Source: Bacillus sp. FJAT-27251 (GTDB lineage: Bacteria; Bacillota; Bacilli; Bacillales; Cytobacillaceae). Taken from it: DNA of 50,849 nucleotides. Positions 7,662 through 14,108 of this stretch are shown one piece after another; positions within the stretch are counted from its first letter, which is position 1; each line of letters begins with the position of its first letter. The position numbers and the translations under genes are program-made. The notes under the pieces were generated by a model. That model did not search any database and was not told the origin of the DNA. It saw nothing but the letters and a program-made list of their open reading frames with translations. The DNA lies in assembly GCF_001273925.1 (NCBI RefSeq), contig NZ_LIGG01000001.1, positions 612,834 through 663,682 of the forward strand, given 5' to 3'.

Positions 7662-9287
7662 CTAATCCTGGGACATCCATGAGCGCAGCAATTTGGCAAA
7701 GTCTTCAGGCCGTTCCTTTGCCAGCTTCTCAATTGTCTTCCGTTTTGGATTTGCTCTTGATGTAAACTCCGATAAATCAATCTCTTCTTTTTCAGCCTGA
7801 GCGGCTTGTGCCACAGGTTCTTCCAGCACATCGAAAAAGAACTCTTCCTCCTGCTTTCGTTTCCTTCTGCGCACTAAGATCGCGATGACCACAATCAGGA
7901 GGATGGCGGCTAGCACGGCGCCGGCTACAAGAAGGACATTGCTCGATACCTCGCTCAGAAGACCTGTGTCAGCCTCTTGTTCGGCTGCAACGGCTTTGCC
8001 CTGGAATTCTGTTGCAAAAACAGAGATTCGGCTGTCCAACTCTTCTTCCGAAAGCAACGCGCCATTCATGCTCAAGGAGTTTGAAACAACATTCGTCAGC
8101 AGGTTTCGGATATCGCCGACGGTCTGCTGCGTCAAGCTTGCCGGGTTGCCTGGCTCCGGTGGTTCGACACCGACATTGACGGTGAGGTCATCAATCACGT
8201 AGGGACTCAGCTCGATTTGGCGGTTGATCCGGTTGACTTCCCGGTTGATCCGGTCTTCGGTCCGTTCCGATTCGCTGTTTCCAGATCCGTCAACGGCTGG
8301 ATAATTGGCGATTTCCGTGTCGCCTGTTCCAGTGCCGCCGTTGACCGCTCCGCCTTCGCTTGAGTAGCTCTCCCTGATTCGCTCGACACTGATCTCAATT
8401 CCCTGATTGTCATCCGTGACCGGCTCGACAAGCTGCTCTTCCCGTTTTTCCTTCGTAAAATCCACGCTGGCCATAACGGAAACAACGACCTTGTCACGGC
8501 CAAGGATCAGCCCGAGCATCTGCTGCAGCTCGCGCTGGATATCCTCCTCGATATCCTTGCGAATTTCGCGCTGCTGCTGATAAACGCCAAGAGCCGTATC
8601 AATCGCGTTCCCTTCCTGCAGGTCATAGGTGCGGCCGCTTTGGTCCATGATGACAATCTGGTCGGTCGGCAGATTTGGAACGCTCTTGCTGATCAGATGA
8701 TAAAGTCCGTTAACCTGCTTCTGGTCCAGCTGGAAGGCCGGTTCCCCTTTTATGACAACAGACGCGGTTGCTGCTTGTTCCTCGTCCGTAATCCAGATAT
8801 TTTCTTTTGGAAGGGTAATCATGACATTGGCATCATTCACACCGGCAATTTGCTTGACCAGGAAAGCCAATTCATTCTGCATGGCATCCCGCTCCACAAC
8901 ATCAAATTGGCGGTCAGTCATCCCCATTCCCATGTTTTCACTAAAAATGCTGTAATTCACATTCCCGCTTTTCGGAATTCCTTCTGCGGCAAGCGCGACT
9001 TTCAGGTTGGCCACTTCTTCCTTCGGTACAGAGATGGCCGTCCCGTCAGCACTGACTTCCGCCACTATGCCCCGTCCCTCAATGGCACTTTTGATTTCCC
9101 CGGCCTCGGAAGGAGACAATCCGGAATAAAGCGGCGATAGATTAGGCTTCGAAGACATGTACACCATTACGACCAGGAGCACAAGCGTAAGGACAAAAGT
9201 TCCCGCCACCAGCCATCTTGTCTTGCCCGGGAAACTGCCCCATGTTTCCAGTGTTTTATTTTTATATCTTGTTATTCTTTCATTCAT
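7662..9287 (-). CDS. fliF: Flagellar MS-ring protein FliF
   Basis: This 541-residue membrane protein forms the MS ring. It has an N-terminal transmembrane helix (about residues 24-45, WLVAGTFVLTLVLLVVMVYM). Two ring-building motifs follow, with SVPKEEVANLKVALAAEGIP and the repeat MTDRQFDVVERDAMQNELA. A low-complexity linker rich in Gly, Ser and Asn comes next, then a second membrane helix (about 440-465, VLLVAGAVLAAILLIVVIAI). The cytoplasmic tail is EEPVAQAAQAEKEEIDLSEF and ends in RPEDFAKLLRSWMSQD, the FliG-binding C-terminus. The start ATG follows AAGGTGATGACGAG. Confidence 0.95.
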   Translation of the reverse strand: MNERITRYKNKTLETWGSFPGKTRWLVAGTFVLTLVLLVVMVYMSSKPNLSPLYSGLSPSEAGEIKSAIEGRGIVAEVSADGTAISVPKEEVANLKVALAAEGIPKSGNVNYSIFSENMGMGMTDRQFDVVERDAMQNELAFLVKQIAGVNDANVMITLPKENIWITDEEQAATASVVIKGEPAFQLDQKQVNGLYHLISKSVPNLPTDQIVIMDQSGRTYDLQEGNAIDTALGVYQQQREIRKDIEEDIQRELQQMLGLILGRDKVVVSVMASVDFTKEKREEQLVEPVTDDNQGIEISVERIRESYSSEGGAVNGGTGTGDTEIANYPAVDGSGNSESERTEDRINREVNRINRQIELSPYVIDDLTVNVGVEPPEPGNPASLTQQTVGDIRNLLTNVVSNSLSMNGALLSEEELDSRISVFATEFQGKAVAAEQEADTGLLSEVSSNVLLVAGAVLAAILLIVVIAILVRRRKRKQEEEFFFDVLEEPVAQAAQAEKEEIDLSEFTSRANPKRKTIEKLAKERPEDFAKLLRSWMSQD

Positions 9288-9312
9288 CTCGTCATCACCT
9301 TAATCATGGGAA

Positions 9313-9609
9313 TCAAACTTGCATTCTCATAATCTCTTGATAGGCTTCCACGGCTTTATTGCGCATTTGGATCGTCAGCTGCAGAGATAAGCTGGACTTC
9401 TGCGATGCGATCATCACATCATGAATATCCGTACCTTCCCCCATTGCCAACTGGGTCGTTTTCAGCTGCGACTCCTTCTGGGCCGCATTCACTTCCTGCA
9501 GCGCACTTTTAAACAGCTCCCCAAAACCCTCACCCTTATTCTCCACCCGTGATGGAGCGATAAGCTGATTCCCCAAAAGCGGAGCCTGAACCTGGCCAAT
9601 ACTATTCAT
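9313..9609 (-). CDS. fliE: Flagellar hook-basal body protein FliE
   Basis: This 98-residue protein carries the FliE signature: F.ELFKSALQEVNAAQKESQ, GEGTDIHDVMIASQKSSLSL and the end AYQEIMRMQV. FliE joins the MS ring/export gate to the proximal rod. The order flgB-flgC-fliE-fliF is the conserved start of the fla operon. The 63-base gap to flgC contains a GGGGACGGTTCTC-type palindrome, which is unusual inside this tightly packed operon. Confidence 0.93.
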   Translation of the reverse strand: MNSIGQVQAPLLGNQLIAPSRVENKGEGFGELFKSALQEVNAAQKESQLKTTQLAMGEGTDIHDVMIASQKSSLSLQLTIQMRNKAVEAYQEIMRMQV

Positions 9610-9626
9610 AAAATAACCTCCTCTGA

Positions 9627-9652
9627 TGCAGGGGGACGGTTCTCCTGCCTCA
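9627..9652. repeat. Solo GGGGACGGTTCTC palindrome in the fliE-flgC gap
   Basis: GCAGGGGGACGGTTCTCCTG matches the terminal inverted repeats of the three larger repeat elements (21,408; 30,187; 42,751). GCAGG and CCTGC at its ends can pair, forming a short hairpin between two flagellar cistrons. It has no clear run of U, so it may affect mRNA processing or stability rather than terminate transcription. Confidence 0.7.
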
Positions 9653-9672
9653 TTTTTTACTCAAACGATTCG

Positions 9673-10119
9673 TTATTTTCCAATTTCCAATGCTTTCATG
9701 AACATGTTTTTCGAGGCATTCAATGCGGTCACGTTCGCTTCGTAGGAACGTGTCGCGGAAATCAGGTCGACCATTTCCTTGATGGGGTCGACATTAGGCA
9801 GGGTGACGTAGCCATTTTCATCCGCTTCCGGATTCGTAGGATCAAAGGAAAGCTGAAAGGGGGTCCGGTCTTCCTCAATTCTTGAAACGGTTACTCCGGA
9901 AACCTTTCCATCGCCTCTGTTCATCGCGGTCTGCAGCTGCTGTCCAAATGCGCTTTGCGTCAATTCAACAGACTTTCGGCGATAAGGCACCCACTCGCCA
10001 TTCACCAGTTGTGCTCGCGTTGTATTGGCATTCGCGATATTGGAAGAGACCACATCCATTCGCAAGCGGTTGGCTGTCAAGCCTGAAGCGCTGATATTCA
10101 TTCCGTTAAACAAGCCCAA
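9673..10119 (-). CDS. flgC: Flagellar proximal rod protein FlgC
   Basis: This 148-residue rod protein has the axial N-terminal pattern SASGLTANRLRMDVVSSNIANANTTRA (given here in part) and the FlgC-specific VPYRRKSVELTQ. The C-terminal segment is VDLISATRSYEANVTALNAS. The start is TTG at 10119 with GGGAGG nine bases upstream. It is exported and polymerises above FliE. It lies six bases after flgB. Confidence 0.94.
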   Translation of the reverse strand: MGLFNGMNISASGLTANRLRMDVVSSNIANANTTRAQLVNGEWVPYRRKSVELTQSAFGQQLQTAMNRGDGKVSGVTVSRIEEDRTPFQLSFDPTNPEADENGYVTLPNVDPIKEMVDLISATRSYEANVTALNASKNMFMKALEIGK

Positions 10120-10125
10120 ATCCTT

Positions 10126-10527
10126 TTACCTCCCTTCATTGATGACACTGCGCAAATTATTGAAGTGGCCATTCACCCGATCGGTCAGTGCGTTATACCA
10201 TAATTGGTTTTTCGCCAGCTCGGCCATTTCGTAGTCCATATCCACGTTATTGCCGTTCGATTTGAATTTCGTTCCATGATTCGTTTTTATGGCAGGGTTG
10301 AAGGACGAACCTTCACTGCTGAACGGCAAATGCCTGGAATTCGTCTTATAACTGGGAATCGCCCGCTGGCTGATGGCACCATTCAATACCTCCTGGAAAT
10401 CGACCTTTTTACTCTTGTAGTCCGGCGTGTCCACATTGGCGATATTGGAAGCGATAACTTTCTGCTTTAATGCAGATGCTGATAAAGATCTCTCCAGGAC
10501 TTGGAACGATTGGGGAAATAGATTCAT
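10126..10527 (-). CDS. flgB: Flagellar proximal rod protein FlgB
   Basis: This 133-residue protein is the first cistron of the operon. Hallmarks are SLSASALKQKVIASNIANVD, TPDYKSKKVDFQE and the C-terminal DMDYEMAELAKNQLWYNALT. ATG at 10527 is preceded by AAAGGAGGCAAATCT. The frame stays open 12 codons upstream into the riboswitch terminator, which is not coding. Only 24 bases separate the terminator from the start codon, so transcription of the whole operon passes through that terminator. Confidence 0.94.
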   Translation of the reverse strand: MNLFPQSFQVLERSLSASALKQKVIASNIANVDTPDYKSKKVDFQEVLNGAISQRAIPSYKTNSRHLPFSSEGSSFNPAIKTNHGTKFKSNGNNVDMDYEMAELAKNQLWYNALTDRVNGHFNNLRSVINEGR

Positions 10528-10551
10528 AGATTTGCCTCCTTTTTTTGCATT

Positions 10552-10581
10552 AAAAAAATCCACCCCGAAAAAGGGTGGATT
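10552..10581 (-). terminator. Intrinsic terminator of the flgB-operon riboswitch
   Basis: On the minus strand AATCCACCC pairs with GGGTGGATT over a six-base loop and is followed by a run of T. It lies a few bases downstream of the c-di-GMP aptamer and just before flgB, so it is the expression platform deciding entry into the flagellar operon. Confidence 0.92.
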
Positions 10582-10591
10582 GACAGAATCA

Positions 10592-10688
10592 TCCTACCAT
10601 CTTTCGGCAACCCGGCTGCCATATTCACGTGAATGAATGAAGGCCCGTGGCTTTGCGTCCTCACCTTTCGAATGAGTTTGCCATTATC
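10592..10688 (-). ncRNA. Cyclic di-GMP-I (GEMM-I) riboswitch
   Basis: Minus-strand sequence shows the GEMM-I core in order. First comes GGCAAACTC and a hairpin capped by a GAAA tetraloop (CTCATTCGAAAGGTGAG). Then come the hallmark GACGCAAAGCCACGGG and a variable linker. Last is the tetraloop-receptor hairpin GGCAGCCGGGTTGCC. The class I aptamer binds c-di-GMP at the junction of these helices. An intrinsic terminator follows at once, the usual arrangement of an off-switch in which high c-di-GMP ends transcription before flgB. That would couple loss of flagella to the sessile signal. The direction of switching is inferred, not seen. C. difficile has a comparable riboswitch ahead of its flgB operon. 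Confidence 0.95.
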
Positions 10689-10699
10689 GTGACGATAAT
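10683..10699. promoter_or_regulatory. Perfect palindrome at the putative flgB-operon start site
   Basis: ATTATCGT-G-ACGATAAT is a perfect 8+8 inverted repeat around one central base. It overlaps the likely -10 region and transcription start and touches the 5' end of the riboswitch. It could be a repressor operator (a symmetric dimer site) or a 5' hairpin in the leader RNA. The binding protein is unknown. Confidence 0.5.
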
Positions 10700-10722
10700 T
10701 TATTTTGTTATTAACTAGTCAA
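10695..10722 (-). promoter_or_regulatory. Putative sigma-A promoter of the flgB operon
   Basis: Minus strand has TTGACT (10722-10717) and, 16 bases on, AATTAT (10700-10695), four of six matches to TATAAT. The predicted start, near 10688, lands at the 5' edge of the c-di-GMP aptamer, which supports the assignment. The -10 match is only fair. Confidence 0.5.
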
Positions 10723-10723
10723 A

Positions 10724-10750
10724 TTCGACAATTTCGCCATAATTCGACAA
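10724..10750 (-). promoter_or_regulatory. Two Spo0A-box-like repeats upstream of the flgB promoter
   Basis: TTGTCGAA occurs twice on the minus strand (10731-10724 and 10750-10743), 19 bp apart, inside the longer direct repeat AATTGTCGAAT. TGTCGAA is the classic 0A box bound by Spo0A-P. The proximal box ends one base before the -35 hexamer, the position used by Spo0A at sigma-A promoters it activates. Repression is equally possible from this sequence. Confidence 0.55.
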
Positions 10751-10872
10751 TATTACTAAAATTAAGGTTATCATTGACATATAGAATTGTAAACTTTTTT
10801 TAATCAAAATGTAACAGGCGTAATTGCCTATTAAATATCAAACATATTTCCAGTACATCCATATTTATCCAT

Positions 10873-10899
10873 TAAACAAAATTGAAAACTTGCCGATAG
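10873..10899 (+). promoter_or_regulatory. SigD (sigma-28 family) promoter of flhO-flhP
   Basis: TAAA, exactly 15 bases, then GCCGATAG: essentially the SigD consensus TAAA-N15-GCCGATAT. It lies about 36 bases before the flhO start codon. It marks flhO-flhP as late, SigD-dependent genes, in contrast with the divergent flgB operon. Confidence 0.9.
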
Positions 10900-10935
10900 A
10901 AACGATAGAAGATCTTGTCGAAGGGGAGAAATGAA

Positions 10936-11784
10936 ATGTTTCGAGGTCTATATACCGCCACATCCGGGATGATGGCCCATAACCGGAAGCAGCAGATATT
11001 AACTAACAACCTGGCAAATGCCGGCACACCAGGCTTTAAGCAGGACCAGACGTCCTTGCGCGCCTTCCCGGCACAGCTGCTTCGGGCCGCCAACGCAGGC
11101 TCTTCAGGCAATGGAGCTGCTACTCTTCCAAGGCACCCATACATCGGCACCCTCCATACAGGTGTCTATGTCCAGGAAGGAACTCCTTCTTTTGTCCCAG
11201 GTCCGTTAAAGCAAACAGGAAATACGACAGACCTCGCTCTTCTGGATGAATCCCTGCCGGTCAATCCGGAGACACAGGAAAAAGGCACCCTGTTGTTTGC
11301 CGTCGCAATGGATGACAACCAAATCCGCTATACCAGAAACGGGCAGTTTGCCCTCAGCGAGGAAGGCTTGCTGACAACAAGCGAAGGGCATCCTGTACTG
11401 GATGAAAACCTGCAGCCCATCCAGGTGCAATCAAATGAATTTACCGTTTCCGCAGACGGCCAACTCTCATCGAACGGGCAGGGCAATGGCCGGCTGTGGA
11501 TTGGATATACAGAACAACCGGAGAAACTTGTAAAGGAAGGCCATGGACTTTTGCGCTGGGCCGGCAATCCGGAAGCCGGACCGCAGGCAGCTGAGGATGT
11601 GGAGTTCCTAAATAATACCGGCAATTGGGTGAAGCAGGGATTTATTGAACAGTCGAACGTCGATATCACCCAGACGATGACGGAAATGATCACCACGTAC
11701 CGCGGATTCGAGTCGAACCAAAAGGTAATCCAGGCTTATGACCGCAGCATGGAAAAAACGGTAAACGAAATTGGCCGGGTTTAA
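10936..11784 (+). CDS. flhO: Flagellar basal-body rod protein FlhO (FlgG/FlgF-like)
   Basis: This 282-residue rod/hook family protein begins MFRGLYTATSGMMAHNRKQQ and contains NNLANAGTPGFKQDQ. It ends with the C-terminal axial domain SNVDITQTMTEMITTYRGFE and DRSMEKTVNEIGRV. It pairs with a second paralogue (flhP) as in B. subtilis, where FlhO and FlhP form the distal rod. ATG at 10936 follows GGGGAGAAATGAA, and the gene sits behind a SigD promoter, divergent from flgB. In B. subtilis these genes are next to mbl, far from the fla operon, so their place here is unusual. Confidence 0.9.
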   Translation: MFRGLYTATSGMMAHNRKQQILTNNLANAGTPGFKQDQTSLRAFPAQLLRAANAGSSGNGAATLPRHPYIGTLHTGVYVQEGTPSFVPGPLKQTGNTTDLALLDESLPVNPETQEKGTLLFAVAMDDNQIRYTRNGQFALSEEGLLTTSEGHPVLDENLQPIQVQSNEFTVSADGQLSSNGQGNGRLWIGYTEQPEKLVKEGHGLLRWAGNPEAGPQAAEDVEFLNNTGNWVKQGFIEQSNVDITQTMTEMITTYRGFESNQKVIQAYDRSMEKTVNEIGRV

Positions 11785-11801
11785 GAAGGAGGCACATTAA
11801 A

Positions 11802-12644
11802 ATGAGCATTCAATTCCATTCGGCAGCGACCACGATGCGCGAGCTGCAAAAAAAGGTCGATACCATTGCCAACAATATTTCCAATGTCAATACCACCGGC
11901 TACAAACGCAGGGAAGCCAGCTTTTCCGACACCCTTGTCCACTCGATTGAAAGACAGGCGGGTCCGCAGCACGAACTCGGCCGGAATACGCCGCTTGGAC
12001 TCCGTGTCGGCTCCGGAGCAAAAATGGCGCAAACCATTCTCCGGTCCGAACAGGGCTCCGTGCTGAAAACGGACCGGCCCCTTGATTTTATGATTGAGGG
12101 GAGTTCCGGCTTTTTCCGGGTGGATGCAGGTGGAGGTGTCCAGTATACCAGGGACGGTTCTTTTCAATTGCAGCCGGTCCTGAATTCGGGCCAGGTTCGC
12201 CTGACTACTTCATCAGGGAATTCGGTGCTTGGCAATAATAATCTGCCTATTATTTTTGACGGGGACTATGATACGATCAAGGCGGATGCGAACGGGACAA
12301 TTCAAGTGACCTTTAAGGACTCCGCTAAACCTGCGGCCGAATTCCAGCTCAGTGTTGCCAGGGTGAACCGGCCAGGTATTCTTGAAAAGACGGGCTCGAA
12401 CCTGTTTCAGCTGCCCGGGGATGAGGCAGAACAGATTGCCAGCGGAACTCTGCAGGTGATCAACCTGGCCCAGGGAAATGACGGTTCGATTACGGTGAAA
12501 CAAGGCGCACTGGAAGCTTCAAACGTGGACATGGGAGAAGAAATGACCGAGCTGGTTGCCACACAGCGGTTAATCCAGTCCCAGGGACGGGCCATTTCCT
12601 TTGGTGATGACATGATGGGGCTTGTGAATACGATCAGGGGGTAA
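11802..12644 (+). CDS. flhP: Flagellar basal-body rod protein FlhP (FlgG-like)
   Basis: This 280-residue rod protein has the N-terminal pattern ATTMRELQKKVDTIANNISN followed by VNTTGYKRREASF. The C-terminal domain includes GALEASNVDMGEEMTELVAT and QRLIQSQGRAISFGDDMM. It is probably the distal-rod partner of FlhO, exported and polymerised after FlgC and FlgB. It starts 17 bases after the flhO stop with AGAAGGAGGCAC upstream. No clear terminator follows; transcription would run into the repeat-rich gap at 12,645-13,158. Confidence 0.9.
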   Translation: MSIQFHSAATTMRELQKKVDTIANNISNVNTTGYKRREASFSDTLVHSIERQAGPQHELGRNTPLGLRVGSGAKMAQTILRSEQGSVLKTDRPLDFMIEGSSGFFRVDAGGGVQYTRDGSFQLQPVLNSGQVRLTTSSGNSVLGNNNLPIIFDGDYDTIKADANGTIQVTFKDSAKPAAEFQLSVARVNRPGILEKTGSNLFQLPGDEAEQIASGTLQVINLAQGNDGSITVKQGALEASNVDMGEEMTELVATQRLIQSQGRAISFGDDMMGLVNTIRG

Positions 12645-12811
12645 AATTAAGGGCCGGACTTTTTGGGGATTGATAAGTGGGCAGGTAAAAAGAACATTGT
12701 GGAGGAATTGAGCGAGGTTTGCCTGCCTTTAATGAGCAATTTGCAAATGAATCTTGGTATTTTGCGATTTTTTATCTTAATCTGCCTGGTAGTTGGGATT
12801 AAATAATGCGA

Positions 12812-12845
12812 GTACTAGTATTAAATATTCATTTAATACTAGTAC
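12812..12845. repeat. Perfect 15-bp inverted repeat in the flhP-flgL gap
   Basis: GTACTAGTATTAAAT and its exact complement flank a four-base loop (ATTC). Half-copies of the same unit recur at about 12,979 (AGTACTAGCATTAAAT) and 13,018 (AGTACTAGTATTAAAT). It could form a cruciform or RNA hairpin, or be the dimer site of a DNA-binding protein. No T-run follows, so it is not a typical terminator. Confidence 0.75.
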
Positions 12846-12854
12846 GTCTCGATT

Positions 12855-12960
12855 TAATGCTGGTTGAGGTTAATATAATGCTGGTAAGTCTCGATTTAAT
12901 GCTGGTAAGTGCAGAGATAATGCTGGTAAGTGCAGAGATAATGCCCGTACTAGGTTAATA
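12855..12960. repeat. 21-bp-period tandem array (TAATGC units)
   Basis: TAATGC begins at 12,855, 12,876, 12,897, 12,918 and 12,939: five units at exactly 21 bp. The consensus is close to TAATGCTGGTAAGTGCAGAG with drift in the 3' half. There are no unique spacers, so it is not CRISPR. The phase equals two helical turns of DNA. Function unknown. Confidence 0.8.
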
Positions 12961-13052
12961 GCAGCGAACTTAATGCGAGTACTAGCATTAAATCGACTAG
13001 GTATCAGCATTTATACCGAGTACTAGTATTAAATGGAATAGTGTTTGACACG

Positions 13053-13137
13053 CACCACAGTAAAGTATTAACGCACTAGAGGGGGCCTGACCCCCACCAC
13101 AGCAAAGTGTTAACACACTAAACGGTGCCTGACCCCT
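13053..13137. repeat. 42-bp direct repeat (CACCACAG...CCTGACCCC)
   Basis: CACCACAGTAAAGTATTAAC (13,053) recurs as CACCACAGCAAAGTGTTAAC (13,095), 42 bp away. Each copy is followed by CACTA and a GxGGCCTGACCCC-type tail. The offset is twice the 21-bp period of the neighbouring array. The rest of the 12,645-13,158 gap shows no gene. Confidence 0.75.
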
Positions 13138-13158
13138 GGCAAGCACTTTTGATTCGAA

Positions 13159-13199
13159 AAAAATGGGCACTTCCCGCGATAAGGGAAGTGCCCATTTTT
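13159..13199. terminator. Strong bidirectional terminator after flgL
   Basis: A 17-bp perfect stem (AAAAATGGGCACTTCCC with its complement) encloses a seven-base loop, with A/T runs on both sides. It lies three bases past the flgL stop and ends the leftward late operon; it can also stop rightward readthrough from flhP. Confidence 0.93.
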
Positions 13200-13202
13200 C
13201 AT

Positions 13203-14084
13203 TTATCTCAGATAATCCACCAGTGTAGACTGGATCATTTTGGATGTGACTGCGAGGCTTGCCTGGTAGACGGCTTCTTCACTTTTCAGCTTGGTGATCG
13301 CCTCGGCCAAATCGACGTCCTCCACTTTGGACAGCATCAACCGCAATTGGTAATCGCTGTCCTTGAGGCGGTTCTCAACAGCTTCCATCCGCCCTTTCAC
13401 CGCGCCGGTTTCCGCCCAGGCAGTCAGGATCCGGTCCATCCCCTTATCCAGTTTCCCAAGCGGGATGGCACCGCCTTCCCGCAGGGCCTCTGCAATTTCT
13501 TCCAATGATTGGAACAGATTGCTTTCATCCTCTGCACGGCCAAACAGCACATCCGCCGTCACATTGGCCTTGATGATGACACCATCTGCCACCGAAAAAG
13601 CCACCGCCCCGGTATCAAAGGAGTTTGTCTTATAGGAATCAGCTTCAGGATAGGGCGGCTGATTCGTTTTTTGCCCGTTGAACACATACTTCCCATTCAC
13701 TTTCGTATTCAGAAACTCGCGGATCTGCCCTGCCAGCTGCTCGACTTCTGCGGCAATAGTAGCCCGGTCCTGGCCTGACAGCGCATCATTGCCACCCTGG
13801 ACGGCCAGTTCCCTCACCCTGTGGAGAATATTCACCGTTTGGTTCATCACATGGTCGGTTTCCTCCAGCCACATGGAAGCTGTGTCAATATTTCTTGTAT
13901 ACTGCTGATTCGCCGCAATCGCGCTTTTTAGATTCATCGACTTGCCTGTCCTCACCGGGTCGTCGGATGGGGAGGCAAGAAGCTTCCCGGTCGATACCTG
14001 CTGGCCAATTTTCTCAAACCGGCTTAAATTTTGATTCATATGGCGGACTGAGCTTTGATGCAGCATTTGCTGTGTGATTCTCAT
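13203..14084 (-). CDS. flgL: Flagellar hook-filament junction protein FlgL (HAP3)
   Basis: This 293-residue flagellin-like junction protein starts MRITQQMLHQSSVRHMNQNL. The flagellin-N pattern IGQQVSTGKLLASPSDDPVR follows, with KYVFNGQKTNQPPY in the variable part and a C-terminal helix ...AVYQASLAVTSKMIQSTLVD. It is exported with the help of FlgN and joins hook to filament after FlgK. It is the last gene of the yvyF-flgM-flgN-flgK-flgL operon, 24 bases after flgK. Confidence 0.94.
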   Translation of the reverse strand: MRITQQMLHQSSVRHMNQNLSRFEKIGQQVSTGKLLASPSDDPVRTGKSMNLKSAIAANQQYTRNIDTASMWLEETDHVMNQTVNILHRVRELAVQGGNDALSGQDRATIAAEVEQLAGQIREFLNTKVNGKYVFNGQKTNQPPYPEADSYKTNSFDTGAVAFSVADGVIIKANVTADVLFGRAEDESNLFQSLEEIAEALREGGAIPLGKLDKGMDRILTAWAETGAVKGRMEAVENRLKDSDYQLRLMLSKVEDVDLAEAITKLKSEEAVYQASLAVTSKMIQSTLVDYLR

Positions 14085-14108
14085 TGTGGTTTACCTCCAG
14101 TCAGCAAC

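Noticed and set aside
12855-12960. Possible CRISPR array
   Set aside because: Units are contiguous at 21 bp with drift and have no unique spacers of constant length, and no cas genes are nearby.
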